A stretch of DNA of 64,000 nt from Vitis vinifera (Eukaryota > Streptophyta > Magnoliopsida > Vitales > Vitaceae): assembly GCF_030704535.1 (NCBI RefSeq), contig NC_081819.1:20494001-20558000 (forward strand), read 5' to 3'. The position numbers were made by a program, and so were the translations under genes. Below the pieces are notes generated by a model. That model worked only from the letters and a program-made list of their open reading frames with translations, was not told the origin of the DNA and ran no database searches. The stretch's first letter is position 1. Every line of letters starts with the position of its first letter. Below, one piece after another: positions 48,335-60,375 of the stretch.

Positions 48335-50058
48335 ATGGCAGCAGCAGAAGCAAGGGCTGTTTGGCAAAGAGCAGCTAATCGTTGCTTTGTCCAAGAAGAT
48401 GCTAAAAGAGCTCCAAAATTAGCTTGCTGCCCATCTTCATCTTCATCATCCAAACAGGCTGATGCAGGACATGCCAATGCAGCAGATGGACCTGATCATC
48501 CCCCTGTAGGTTTCATGCCCTTAAACAGGACTTCATATTCCAACCTGCCCCCTGATACAAGATGGTGGCTTCAGCTTCAACCTAACTATGGGTACCAAAA
48601 GGGTTTAACATCTGAACAGTTAAATGCCTTGGAGGCAGAGGTAGAAATGTTAATAGATGGAACTGCAAGCAAGACCTCTGAACTTGATGGGGCTTATGCA
48701 CAGAATGAAGATGGTAGCGGACGTGTTGATGGTGGCAAGAACACTGAATCTTTTTTTGATGTAGATAATATAAACTTTGCTGGTTGTGTAGAGAAAGATC
48801 CTGACTTTGGAAAGCAAGAGGTAAATGCTCTAGATAGTAAGAATGCCCAAGACCTTGAAGTTAACAACATGTGGAAGTACTACGAATTAGTGGAGACAGA
48901 GCCTATTGGCTCCTCAGCTTCCAAACAACCCAGTGAGCTCTATTTGGATTCAGAATCTTCATGGATTGGGGTTGAGAAAAATGAGCCGTGGTGGCGCACA
49001 GCAGATACAGATGAATTGGCTTCCTTGGTGGTGCAGAAGTCACTTGACCATATTGAGAATTGTGATCTCCCCCCTCCTCAGAAGATGCATGTTAGGAGTG
49101 ACCCATTTGCCCCTCTTGGATCTTTTGTTCACAAGGGCAACTTTGGCTCATCTTTAGATAGGAAGGCCCAAACTGGCACTCTCTCCAATTTAACCCTTCA
49201 TTTGAAGGGCAGTTCCTCTTTGGGCAGCGCAGATGGAAGACAGTGGGCTTCAGCTGAAGATCGGCATGGTTCAGACAAGCCATTCAGGTACTGCTTTAGA
49301 TTTTCCATTTCTAGCTCTCTGCCTCTCATACAATAACATGCCATCAGTCTCTATATTCTCTATTCTCTCAAAGTTAAATCACCCACAAGTTCTGATCTAA
49401 GATTGCTACCACTGGAGCTTGGGAGTTAGAACATTGAAGGTAGAGTCTAGAGAACAAACTCATAAACCCCCTAGGTCAGAGTCTTTTACTGGATCATTTT
49501 CCTTTCCTGCATATACACACAATCAAATTCTCTTATAATCTTATTCCGGGTTGGTGCTTCAACTTCAAAAGCAGTTACAATACAAACCACAAGGATCTGA
49601 CAGAAATGCAAGGAATTACCGACAATGATCCCAGCAAGGCTCAGCTGTTGGAAGCACTCCGCCACTCTCAAACACGTGCAAGGGAAGCTGAGAAAGCAGC
49701 AAAGCAAGCTCATGAAGAGAAGGAGCATATTATCAGTCTCTTCCTCAGACAAGCCTCACAACTCTTCGCCTATAAGCAGTGGTTCCACCTGCTTCAACTA
49801 GAAAACCTTTACTCCCAAATTAAGAACAAAGACCATCCAATCTCCACCCTTTTCCCAGTCACCCTACCATGGACACCTTACAAAGCCAAGAAACAACGGA
49901 AGAGCTGGCAGAAGGCAACCAAGGGGAGACGAGGCAAACGAGCCCAACCAAGATATGACATTAGCAAGTATGCTGTTGCCTTTGCACTGGGGCTGAGTCT
50001 TGTTGGTGCAGGGTTGCTCCTAGGATGGACTATTGGGTGGATGTTACCTACTTTGTAG
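48335..50058 (+). CDS. conserved plant protein, coiled coil plus C-terminal membrane anchor
   Basis: Function unknown. Exons 48335-49287 and 49575-50058, giving 478 residues. The start ATG gives MAAAEARAVWQRAANRCFVQ, a highly conserved plant N-terminus. I use the acceptor GCAG at 49571-49574 because joining at the later CACAAG would create an immediate stop. The N-terminal half contains a Cys/Ser-rich patch, NLPPDTRWWLQLQPNYGYQK, and several Trp-rich acidic blocks (NMWKYYELVE, EPWWRTADTDELASLVVQKS). Exon 2 begins with a probable coiled coil (SKAQLLEALRHSQTRAREAE), then QLFAYKQWFHLLQ, a basic stretch, and a single C-terminal transmembrane helix (VAFALGLSLVGAGLLLGW), so it is probably tail-anchored. 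I recall Arabidopsis relatives carrying an ELKS/Rab6-interacting/CAST label, which I cannot verify. Confidence 0.88.
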
Positions 50059-51234
50059 TCTGGGTTTTGGTTTTGTCAAAGTTTCCTTCTTGCTGTGAAG
50101 ATTGGTTTACAACTATTTCCTGCATGTATATATGTATCAGTCTCCTTAGTCTCTGTTTCTACTTTCTAGAAGTTCAAGAAGTATGTTGTTTGTGTATAAA
50201 ATCATGTGATGAGATTCATATTTGTGTATATGGAACATACTGTGAAACAGGGAGATCCCATCAAATTTCCTTGTGGGTGGATGCCATTTATATTGGTAAG
50301 GTGATAAAAGGCTTGTTTTGGATAGCTTTTTAACTTCTGCAGGAGTAAAGCAACAGCAGAAGTAACTACTTTTTCCATGTGATTGATCACCTGTCTTAGA
50401 TAAAAACCATGAGTTTTCCTCTTCAAAGATGAAGATAAATCATCCAATTGTCTCGTTTGACATTCAAATGTTGGTTTTATTGTTTAGAAAGCTCTCTCAA
50501 ATACGGCTACATTGTGTTGAAAAGAAGCTTCTCTTTGGAAAATACATGTTCTTTTTAAAACATAAGTCTGATGTCTTAAGACACTACCCCTTCCATAGTC
50601 ATCAGTCACAAACTCGTTTCTCTACTCTAATTGAGCATCCTTTTTAGCATTCAAGCCTATTCAGGCCTACTCACACATTGATTCAATCAAGCATTGAAGA
50701 GAGTAGAAATTATCAAGTAATTCGTTCTTTCTAATGATTTGAAGGGGGTTTGAACTTTTAACAAAGACAAAAGGTTTGTTATAAAACCGGGCAGCCACCC
50801 AAGAAAACTTGCCTTCAATTAAATATAAGCTCATACAATATATAAATATATATTAAAGTTCACCATACAAGCAAAATATTAAAAAAATATATTAATAAAT
50901 AAATAAATTCTAATTATTTTAATTTTAAATTATATTTAATTGATTACAAAAGATATGAAAACAATCATGATATTTTTAAAACTTGATCTTTTTTATATCA
51001 TTCTATATTAATGAAATATAAAAATAAAAATATTAAAAAAATTATACATACAGTTTAATTAAATAAATTATAATTTTAATATTAAATATATTTTAAAGTT
51101 AAATATATTATAATCAAATGTTCACAATATTAGTTTTAAATAATATTTAATGTAACTTAATAATGAATATATATTTATAAAATTTATATTTCTTATTCAC
51201 AAACACAATATTATTATCCAATATAACAAATTAT

Positions 51235-51237
<3 letters not shown>
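50059..51237. other. 3' UTR and AT-rich intergenic DNA
   Basis: Probable 3' UTR to about 50350, then AT-rich DNA with no gene I can support. Confidence 0.5.

Positions 51238-51238
<1 letters not shown>

Positions 51239-51301
<63 letters not shown>
51239..51301. repeat. AT microsatellite
   Basis: About 31 uninterrupted TA dinucleotides. Confidence 0.95.
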
Positions 51302-51305
<4 letters not shown>

Positions 51306-51454
51306 TTCTTCAATAAAACAATTTCAAAATGTTTATTATTTTTTTTTATATCATTTCTTAAAAAAATTCTTAATATTTTTATAAGTTTTTTTTATCCTCA
51401 ATATTTTATATCAAAATATCTACCTATATTTCTTCATATATCCCGATATATTAG

Positions 51455-51455
<1 letters not shown>

Positions 51456-51529
<74 letters not shown>

Positions 51530-51535
51530 AATAAA
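51456..51535. repeat. AT microsatellite followed by GATA repeats
   Basis: About 28 AT dinucleotides followed by three to four ATAG/GATA tetranucleotides. It lies 155 bp beyond the previous AT run and about 320 bp upstream of the next gene. Confidence 0.95.
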
Positions 51536-51757
51536 GCAAAAATGAAAAAAAAATTATGGGTAGGCATATGTTCAATAAAATATTTTTTAGGCTACTCTCA
51601 ATTTATTTATTTTCTCAAAAATTGAATAATAAATCATTTTTAGTATGTTACTATGATGTATTTTTCAAGAGAATTTGAAATGTGCTTGGACCGGACAATT
51701 TTATAGAGGAACCCGAATCCAAGGAGCTTTCAAGCCCGGCCGGGTTCAAGCCTGATC

Positions 51758-51787
51758 GGGCCCATCATCCCTTCCGGTCTATAAAAT
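51758..51787 (+). promoter_or_regulatory. site II motif and TATA box of the small membrane protein gene
   Basis: GGGCCCA at 51758-51764 (TGGGCCC on the other strand) is a site II element, typical of promoters for nuclear genes of mitochondrial proteins. TCTATAAAAT at 51778-51787 is a TATA box 68 bases before the ATG at 51855, predicting a leader of about 40 nt. Confidence 0.65.
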
Positions 51788-51854
51788 CACAGACGCTGGA
51801 TCCATCCGCATCCATCACAGAGAGAAGAAAGAAGAGAGAAGACAGTGTGAGAAA

Positions 51855-54800
51855 ATGCCTGTGGTGGAGAAATTGAAGATGCTAATTGTGCAGGAACCGG
51901 TGGTGGCAGCTTCGTGCTTCATCGCTGGCGTTGGTACGTGCTCTCTCTCGAAACCCTAACTTGAAAACTCTCGATTTTCTTTCAAATCGAACTGCGTTTG
52001 ATATAAGCCTTGGTTGACTTGATTCGAATTTTTTTTTCTGAGATTAGTTTTATGTGTTTTGTGAAATGGATACTCTTAGTTTTTGCAAGTGTAAGGCTGG
52101 GGTTTGCCGGGTAGAATGCACAATTAGGTCTTAGGGGTGATCGAAGAACTTGTGATAGAAGTGAGAGAGGATGATGATTGGATAACATAATTGGTGGGTG
52201 GTTAGAGAGTATAAGTGGTTATAAGTGGCTCGGCTAATCTTAAAATCAACTTGAATTGCCCGGAGTTCCCAATTTAGTTGATATCATGGCTAGTATCATC
52301 TGGAAAACCTAAAGAGGTGATAGTATTAACACAGAGGTGAATTTTATATTGACATTTGTGGGAATGTTGAGGGTTTGGTCTGGGTTATGGTTTGGTTTGT
52401 TTTGGTGTGTTGGTTTGAAGTGTATGAGTGTTGATGTTGTTTTTAGTTGTTTTGTGGAATTTTATTGGGTGAATCACAAGAACTATATGCAGAAAGGCAG
52501 GCTTTTATGGTCTTGCTGTCTTGGATGATATTTTTGTGTACTGATGCGCTAAAACATGGGATGAGACGAGAAGGTGGATGTGAAATACCATGTAGGTTGG
52601 GCTGTTTTAGTTTTCTCTGTGGGAAATCATTGAATTTTAGGGAACTATGCATGGTCATTCAGAAGAAAGGGTGGGTGGTATTTCATGATAGGGAAATAGT
52701 TCAAATTCGAGAATGATTGAACCCTGAAACAGTGGTTCACCAATTTGGATGTTGTTAGCAGCAAAAGCAAAGGGAATTCTTTTCATTAGGGCTAAGGAGG
52801 AAATTTTCATAAATTTTTAAATGGGAGAGTTGGCACATCATGGGTCGCTTTCAGATATGGTAATTGATAAACCCTCAAATGAACCTGATGGAGAAAATTC
52901 CTTCCTCCAGGACTGCTGGCATGAGTTTATATGGGATAGGGATTCTCTGAGCGTTAAGATTGTTTAGTGCAAGGATCTCGACTTGTTTTGCCAGGAAGAT
53001 ATGAGAAAATATGGTAGTGAGAAATTTGAACACTGGATTATGCCAACTAATTGCTGGGGTATCATTTTCCTCCTGATGCGAAGGCCTTTTTAGTTATATG
53101 AAAACCGTGGAGAATTTCTCCCCTAGATGAGGAAATATTAGAACAAATTGCTTAATTCTGGAAAGGAGTTTGAAAAAGAGAGGAATTTGCAGAAAATGTC
53201 ACTTCGAATGATAGTATAATTGGTTTTTTTTTTTTATTATTAGGTTTCAGTTCTTAAATCACAATAATCAAAGGCCACTGATTTGGACTATTTTTGTAAA
53301 GTGGACGATTTTGCAAAGACAATCTCTTCACAATTTCTTATGCACTAGCTTATAATAATAACAATAAATTCTTATGCAGTTTTTGCAATCAATTTTTTTA
53401 GGAATTTATATTATCTTTTTGTGGTGGAGAATGTTTCATTTTATTGGTTCTTGTGTTCTGAAAATTTCAGGCCTCTTCCTGCCTGCTGTCGTGAGGCCTA
53501 TATTGGACTCCCTTGAAACATCCAAGCAAGTTCCTCAACCTGCACTAAGTGATGTGAGTATCAAATTTCACAAAATGTTTATCCAAATAATTAATTCATT
53601 TTGCCTTGCTATTGAATGGTTACATATTCAAACTTATTTTCAGAGTCTGAACATATTCTCATTTTTAAGATAATGGGTAATTTAGCAAAGCATATGAGGT
53701 TTGAAGTTTCTGTCAAAGTATGCTGTTCACAAGCAGCGGGCTAAAGTTTGAAAAGAACATGCCATCAATGAATAAACCATAGAGTTGAATGTCTTACCAC
53801 CTAGATATGGTGTTATATTTTCTCTTTAGTTGGACAGATTTGTTTGCAAGAGAATGTCTAAATGCTATATGCTTTATCCTTTCATTTTAACCATTTAATG
53901 GGGTCGGTTGATTGCACTTATTTTGACATGTCAACATTTAAAAGAAAAAAAAAATTGGAATCCACCATCTGATGGGTTAGAGTAGATAGATCAACTGAGC
54001 ACAAGAATCCATCACTGTTAGATCGATTTCAATAGTCTTAAGATACAATGAACTCTCTTTAACCTCTGGATGATTTACACATTTCAGAAACTTTGAGATG
54101 CATGGCTAAAATCATCAATCTAGTTTGGTGTTCGTAAAGTAGATTTGCTAGCACTAGGAGGCTGGGACTATCTAATGGTCCATCCTAATTTTTTGGCCAC
54201 TATATAACAAAGATTATGAGCACAAGCCTCAAGGGGCTGGAGTAGGAATGTGACTTGTGTGAAAGGGTCCAGGTTCGAGCCTGTAAAAAACATAATGTTA
54301 CATATCAAAAACTCCTAGAAGTGGCCTTTTCTGTTACTGGTACTGGTACTGGTACTGGGCCTTTGTTGTTGGAGAGGAACTAACTCCTAGAAGTGGGCTC
54401 CCATGCCCATGCAGTATTTAATGAGTTTCTTCTCTGCATCTACACTTCTGGCTTTGCTATGTCACTTCTTTCCATGTCTAAGGTGGTGTCTGTTTTTTTA
54501 CTTAATTTTAAATACAATTTTAATGCTTTTAATAGTGTTAAATATTAGGTTGTTTGTTTTTGTAATATTTTATTTCTATTAAGCATTAAAAGATTAAAAA
54601 AAAAAATCAAGTTACTTTTTCTATTCGACAAAAAGTTTATAATAAGTTATAAAAAAGTATAAAAACAAACGACCTAAAATCTAAAAGCAATATTGCTTTC
54701 AGCAAAAAATTAAAAAAACTAACATCCTATGCAAATAATTGAATTGATAATTCTGCATATGCACTTGTGGTTTTTGGTTCATAGCTTCTTCTGCTTATGT

Positions 54801-54888
54801 CTAGCAAGTGCAAATAATGACTGAATCAATTATTTGTTGCACTTGTCTGCAGGTTGTTGCAGGCATGACTGGTAAAAAACAAGGGTAA
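51855..54888 (+). CDS. 65-residue single-span protein, probably complex I-associated
   Basis: Three small exons, 51855-51933, 53471-53553 and 54853-54888, joined by GT-AG introns in phases 1 and 0. The protein starts MPVVEKLKMLIVQEPVVAAS, continues CFIAGVGLFLPAVVRPILDS, and ends VVAGMTGKKQG; one hydrophobic helix covers about residues 15-37, and the C-terminus is basic. I recall similar short proteins in plants, such as Arabidopsis At1g67785, reported in mitochondrial complex I preparations; this match is from memory. The site II motif and TATA box directly upstream, and clean splice sites that keep one frame, support a real gene. An alternative acceptor four codons into exon 3 (GTTGCAG at 54862) is possible. 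Because the exons are short, it is easily missed by ORF scanning. Confidence 0.75.
54272..54282 (+). repeat. B-box-like sequence of a possible SINE remnant (intron 2)
   Basis: GGTTCGAGCCT resembles a tRNA B box and lies upstream of a short A-run. No convincing A box was found, so this is only a candidate retroposon relic, spanning perhaps 54215-54300. Confidence 0.25.
54486..54727. mobile_element. palindromic MITE, copy 1 (in intron 2 of the small gene)
   Basis: Begins GTGTCTGTTTTTTTACTTAA and ends with a reverse-complement-like TTAAAAAAACTAACATCC. Inner inverted segments are TTAGGTTGTTTGTTTTTG and AAAAACAAACGACCTAA. A second member of the family lies at 62336-62606. Confidence 0.7.
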
Positions 54889-55934
54889 TATGGATTGTTG
54901 CTGTGGGTGATGATCTTCTTTTGTCCTCCTTCGTACCATCTACAAATACTCTTTTAGATTTCATTTCATCAGCAATGGAATAAGTATGAGACTCATATTT
55001 TTTGTGGAGAACTAGATGCTGAAACCTTTCATTTCCTCCATAATTATCAATTGAAGAACTTACCTCACAATCCAAAGTTTGGTATGGATGAAGTAATCAC
55101 ATATTAATGTTGATGGTAACTGTTTGCGTTGAAAACTTCAAAATCCTGTCATTTTCCTATCGTAGAGATTGTTTGAAAACGGCCCTTTGTCCAATTGATC
55201 CATCCCTAGATGTCATGCCCTGCATAAATGAACCCCCACTTGAGCTGAAAACTAAAGTCCATGACATTATCAAGAGGTCCCAAAATTTCACCTGCGCCCT
55301 GCTTCCAAACCCATATGTCAAGGTGAACGGATGCCGTTCATGTATTTTATATGATACTAAATAAAGTTATTTTCGATGATTTGAATAAACAATGAGGAAA
55401 ATAATTAATTCCCTTACGATCACGTCTCCTTTCTTTGAATTTTACTGCTCTAAAGTCATGTTCTAGTCTATTCACCGATTGTTAAGGTTTTTCCACCACA
55501 AGCTCTTTTTTCCACAATGTTCGATCAGCAGCACTGTGCACATGGTGGTTCAGTTTGTTTGCCTACTTTGTCAGATCTCGCCTTGTTTAAATTCAATGAA
55601 CAAACATCTCAGTTGCATTCATTAGATTATGATACACAACTAGCCAATCTAAGCACCCACCCACACAATGAATCATCATCCATGGCTCAAAAATTGGAGC
55701 CCCCCCCACCCTTTTTTTTTTGTTGTTCTCCATACATACACTCGTATCCATAAAAATTAAAAAGTCTTCCTCGCATGTCATTTTCCAAACCCAAGCAGGG
55801 AAAAAGAGGTTAAAAAGCATATTACATAGTGTCTCTATACACCATAAGTTGTCAATCAATCACAGACTAGAAGGTGAGGCACAGCTGGTTTGATTAGAAA
55901 TGTGATTGAACCATTGTGGCGGACGAAGGAGAAG
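54889..55934. other. spacer between the small protein gene and the DUF688 gene
   Basis: Contains the 3' UTRs of the two convergent genes. An 85-codon ORF at 55107-55364 is open but matches no family I know and has no promoter or splice support, so it is not called. Confidence 0.4.
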
Positions 55935-56909
55935 TCAAATCAAGAGCCCATCTTTCTTCAACTTCTTACTCCTCTTCCATGGCACCACCTGCTTCAGCCC
56001 CTCATACACGCTCGCCTGTCATTATCAAATCAACAAAAAAAAAAAATTTATGTTAATCTCTATATACCCACGTCGGTCTTTAATAATAATAATTATTATT
56101 ATTATTAGACTGTTCTGTAAATCCTCAAGATTTTCATCTTAGAAAAATGTTCAAAAGCTCTCTTTACAGATTTGAGTTGATGACAAAAGTGATAAACAGA
56201 AAATGTCGTTACCCGCATTATGGTCTGTAGAATAATATGATAAAAGAGTCTAAAACGATGCGTTTCGTGAGGCAGCAGTCAAAGTGAAGAAACGGAAACT
56301 TACCCAGAAGTGAGATCTGGCTTGACTCAGGCTCAGATACCTTCCACTCCTGCTCATTCTAGTCATCTTCTCACTCGAGCCCCCACCACTGTCATAATCT
56401 CCGGTGGTGGCGGGGGAGCTACCTTCTTCAAGGTCCAGAGACCGAGAAGCTTCTCTTTTACCCTTGTGATTCTTCCTCCCCCAACCCCCGAAAAACCCTC
56501 TCCTCCCCAGCACCATCGCGCCCAGCTGCCCTCTCTCCGGGCTACCGCCTCTGCCGAAGGAGTGGCGGCGGTCTCTCGCCACTCTGAAAGAAGAGCACTG
56601 GAAGGCAGAGCGAGCCACGTAAGGGCCTTCGAGGACGGTGGTGGGGGAGGGCATTTTGGAGAGTTTGACGTCGGAGGAGAAGAGCCTCGGAGGGGGGTCC
56701 AGGCAGCGAGCGCTACTAGACTTGGAGAGGGCGACGAGGGCGGTGCAGGGTCGGGGCTTGCCAGGCTCCTCCTCCCACCGGAACGGAACGGAAGCTGTGG
56801 TCTGGAGCGGTGGGGTTTGGGTTCCGGAGGGCTCAGGCTCTTGCATGGCTATGGAGAAGAGCGGCAACTTGGGAGCGTAGCTAGGGTCGGACTCTGCTTG
56901 AGACCCCAT
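55935..56909 (-). CDS. DUF688 family protein, two exons
   Basis: Plant-specific family of unknown function. Minus-strand exons 56909-56304 and 56015-55935 with a 288-bp intron; 228 residues. The family signature is SVPFRWEEEPGKPRPCT near residue 41, preceded by KLPLFSIAM and followed by a Ser/Arg/Gly-rich low-complexity middle. The second exon supplies the conserved end: SHFW joins to ASVYEGLKQVVPWKRSKKLK and stops after DGLLI. Without this splice the frame runs on through the intron to a stop at 56250. The protein has no signal peptide or membrane segment. It is GC-rich compared with its surroundings, which produces long shadow frames on the plus strand. Convergent with the small gene ending at 54888. 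Confidence 0.88.
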
Positions 56910-57029
56910 GCCTTACCACCGACACTTCCTTCTTCTCAGTCCCTTCGTCTCCGAGCTTTTGACGCCTTTTTTGGTAGTGGAAAGAAGACAATGGAGGCAG
57001 GAGGATGTTATTTTGCGACCTTTTAGGCT

Positions 57030-58220
57030 TTTTTATTCACGAGAAAAAGCTTGACTTTTACACATCACTCTTCTTCCCTTGTTCATATCACCCTTCTCAG
57101 ACGTGTCATTTTTCCTGTAGTGAAGTGAAACCAATACCGTGTGTCTTACATTTAGGCAAATGAAGCTTTAAAACGAGTCTTTTGAGCTTTTTAAAACTTT
57201 CGATGCCTTGTAACCTTCTTTTACTTGGAGTCAATTTTTGACTACCCAACAAAATTAGAATCCTTGTTGTTTTTCTCCAAAATGTAAAATAAATTTTTAT
57301 TCTAATTACTATATCATCAATAAAATATTTCCACCACTTGATTTTTCTTAGCGAAAAGTCAAATCCAAAGATTGACAGATCATGAATTGAAAATTTATTA
57401 CCATTATAACACATTCCACTAGTCTCACGTTCCAATTTTTTTTATGAGATGGCAACAAGGTGAAGTGGAAGAGGCCTCGCCTTTAGTTGGGTGCACCCAC
57501 TCCCTTCACCGTTCAAATGAGGACACGTGTCAAAACACCCTCAAATGGTGTGGGCTTGAGAGCACCGGATATTCAGATAGAGAGAAGAAGCATAGGATGC
57601 TAGTGCGTGGTGAGAAAATGACCAGCTTTATCAGAAAATCAACTTTTCTTTATTCATAATAATGCCCTTCCAAACAGGTCGCTCCAGACTCCCATTTCGT
57701 CATCCGCACATCACCGTAACAGAAAATTTTATTTCCATGAGTCTCCCCTGGAATACTATTTACTCATGACGCCATGTTTCGCAACAGATGTTGAAAGTGA
57801 TTTTCCCGCAAATTTTTCCCATTTTCTAGAACACAGAGCATGTTGATTCTTTTGCCAAATAGGTTTTCTTGATGGAGTTTTGAGCCCAAATAATATGTTT
57901 GAAAAAAAACCTCCTCCCAAAATAATTCCTAAAACCTTAGTTATAATTACAATTTCAAACTTAAATTTAAATTTATAATCACTAACTACGATTTTGTGAC
58001 CACTCTCGTGATGCCTCGTGATTATTAATAACTTTTTATTAAAATATAAGCATTAATATATTATATTTTGTAACTTTTCAGAGTTTTTAACACGGACAAA
58101 ACAATACCTAAATCCGGTCGGAGTTTCCAAAAAAAAAGTCTCAAATCGCTCCTAACTGATTTATTTCAAACTCTCAAATCCATCCTATTACTATTCCTAC
58201 ATAAAAGATCAAAAAAGATT

Positions 58221-58265
<45 letters not shown>

Positions 58266-60300
58266 GAATTGATTTTTACTAAAAGAAATTAATTATTAAG
58301 ACAATAAGTCATTACAAAAATAGACAATAGGCTTTACAACGGCCTGTTTAAGGTAATTCTTACTATTTTGTATTTAGTTGATATTGTGCTCTTGAATGAA
58401 AATCTATCTCCCAATTACTACTTTGCCCCACAGAGAGTGCTATCCTTCACAGAGTCATGGACTCTAGCATTAAGGCATTTAAGAGGCTATCCAAACTGGG
58501 CTTTCTTGGTAAAATTAGTAAAGAATTGTGGCATGCGCATGCAAGTCAAGCAAGAGCAAAAGTCTAAAGCAAAGAAAAAGAGGGTAGAGTGATTTTCAAA
58601 GTGAAAAAAACAGACGATATGTCCAAATTAGATTGGTTGAGTAGAGAAGAAATGATGAACCTTTTGTCACTCCTTTGATTTGTAGTGTTCCACCACATCC
58701 TTATCTTAGACTTAGAAGCCATCTTTAAGAACAAGTCTTCACAACCAAAGTTCCCATTTTCCTCTTCCTATTCAGAGAAGAAAAAGTACAAAATCAGTGA
58801 CTAATGACCTCCCCCCATTTAGGCATGTACACAGTACATATATATATATATGTGCAGACAAAAAGGACAAAGAGTGCATGTAGTGTAATGGGTTTTATCT
58901 CTGAGAAATGAAGAAAGACACGGGAATTCTAGAGTTGAAAGTGTGACTCCTCAAGAGCAATAATGGAACATTTCATTTTGAGATCTATGACCATGGAGAT
59001 CCATTTTGCAACCACTATTGAATGGGTGGTTGGATGGGGGTCCTCTTCCATGTACCTGAGCTCAAAAAGGTACCACACATCACACTCTAATACTAACCCA
59101 AGATCACCATATCAAAGTGAGAATGATTTAGCTTTGTCTCATACAGGCAAAACCCCACTTCCATTGATAAAAACAAGTGATTTGATTTGGAGGTTTATCA
59201 AATTCGCTTTTCATTGACAATAATCATCACATGCATCCCATTTTAAAATATAGTAATTAGTGGATGACAGGCTGATTTAACTTCAGTAATGAACCATGTG
59301 ATCACCTGATTTGCTACCCAATAAGTTAGCTTCAACTATGGTCCATTTGTTTTCATAGCATTTCAAGGCCTATTAGAGGCTTCCACATCTGTCAGAGAGT
59401 CAATCATACACTTAAGATAAGCCTTTAGGTGCATTTTCAATGTCATCATCCCAACAATTATGAGCTTACATGATGAATGACGTGCAGAAAATTTACCCTC
59501 AACAAGGTTGCCGACTCTTCTGCCATGTAGAATAACACAAACCCAGATAACTTTCTTCATTTCAAATGCCCTCCAAGCAACAAAACATACGATAATTGAC
59601 CAACCTGCAGAGCTATGCTTAATTGACCCAGTCAAAGAAGATCCTGCAAGCAACAAATGATGCTAGTTGTGATAGTCGAGTACTCTTCATATCCTGACGT
59701 GAAGGGGAAAATGGGCAAGTGGTTTACCTCTTGGTATATCCAGACAAAATGACAATAAAAGAGGCATTAATTCGCAGATGACGATCACGTAAACTAGCTA
59801 AACACCAAGTAGACCATGTGAATAGTCCTCATCATATTTAATATTTCCCACTAAGTGCCAACTTCTTCTTCATAGCAGAGGACGAAGCCTGTGGTCTACA
59901 ACAATTGATGTTGGACTTCTCCAAATATAGAAATGGGGCAACATTTGGTTTTCCTTTGATATAATTGCTGGTAGCATTGGACTAATCAACTGTCTTTGGC
60001 TACAAATACAAGTCAACTAGCCCTTCAAGTAAAGGATTTTTCCAATTCCATTAAGCAGTGGAAGAACATCTGCACTATAAAAGATGAAACCAAGGATCAG
60101 GAATCCCCAGGAGGAATAGTAATGAAGTTCAAAATGGATAAATCTCAAAATGCTTGAAAGCTTGCCTGCCTTCAAGTAAATTATTCCTTCTGACTTGAAC
60201 CATATTTAACTTGAATATGACAACATAACAGCGATTGATTGAGCAGAAATCTTCTGTTAGAAAGAAACTATCTTAATTCAAGCCACTGTGTTAGCTTCGT
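57030..60300. other. intergenic DNA with no supported gene
   Basis: Holds the promoter side of the DUF688 gene, an AT microsatellite (58224-58261) and mixed-composition sequence with only short ORFs. The minus strand has an exon-like stretch near 59500-59640 (AG- and GT-bounded pieces in one frame), but I recognise no protein family and do not call it. Confidence 0.4.
58224..58261. repeat. AT microsatellite
   Basis: About 18 AT dinucleotides without interruption. Confidence 0.9.
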
Positions 60301-60308
60301 TAGTTACA

Positions 60309-60375
60309 AAGTCACAACAAATTATCTTTCTTTTCTGATAGGTGAATAAACGAAAAGTAAGTCACGACAAATTAT
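60309..60375. mobile_element. tiny retroposon insertion with 17-bp target duplication
   Basis: AAGTCACAACAAATTAT (60309-60325) and AAGTCACGACAAATTAT (60359-60375) flank 33 bases beginning CTTTCTTTTCTGATAGGTGA. On the minus strand this resembles the TTACCTATCA plus A-tail end of plant LINEs, so it is probably a severely 5'-truncated LINE copy. Confidence 0.6.

Noticed and set aside
49588-49593. Acceptor at CACAAG for exon 2 of the membrane-anchored protein gene
   Set aside because: Joining to the donor at 49287 gives ATC TGA and an immediate stop; the upstream GCAG acceptor keeps the frame.
55107-55364. 85-codon plus-strand ORF with several Cys
   Set aside because: No recognisable family, no promoter, and it lies in the 3' flank of the small gene; possible but unsupported.
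56310-57026. 238-codon plus-strand frame opposite the DUF688 gene
   Set aside because: It is a GC-driven shadow of the minus-strand DUF688 exon, with no family similarity and extending into the promoter.
57444-57659. 71-codon plus-strand ORF
   Set aside because: Lies in the upstream region of the DUF688 gene, with no similarity to known proteins.
59363-59656. Exon-like minus-strand frame of 97 codons
   Set aside because: AG and GT boundaries are present, but there is no family similarity and no joining exon in frame; left uncalled.
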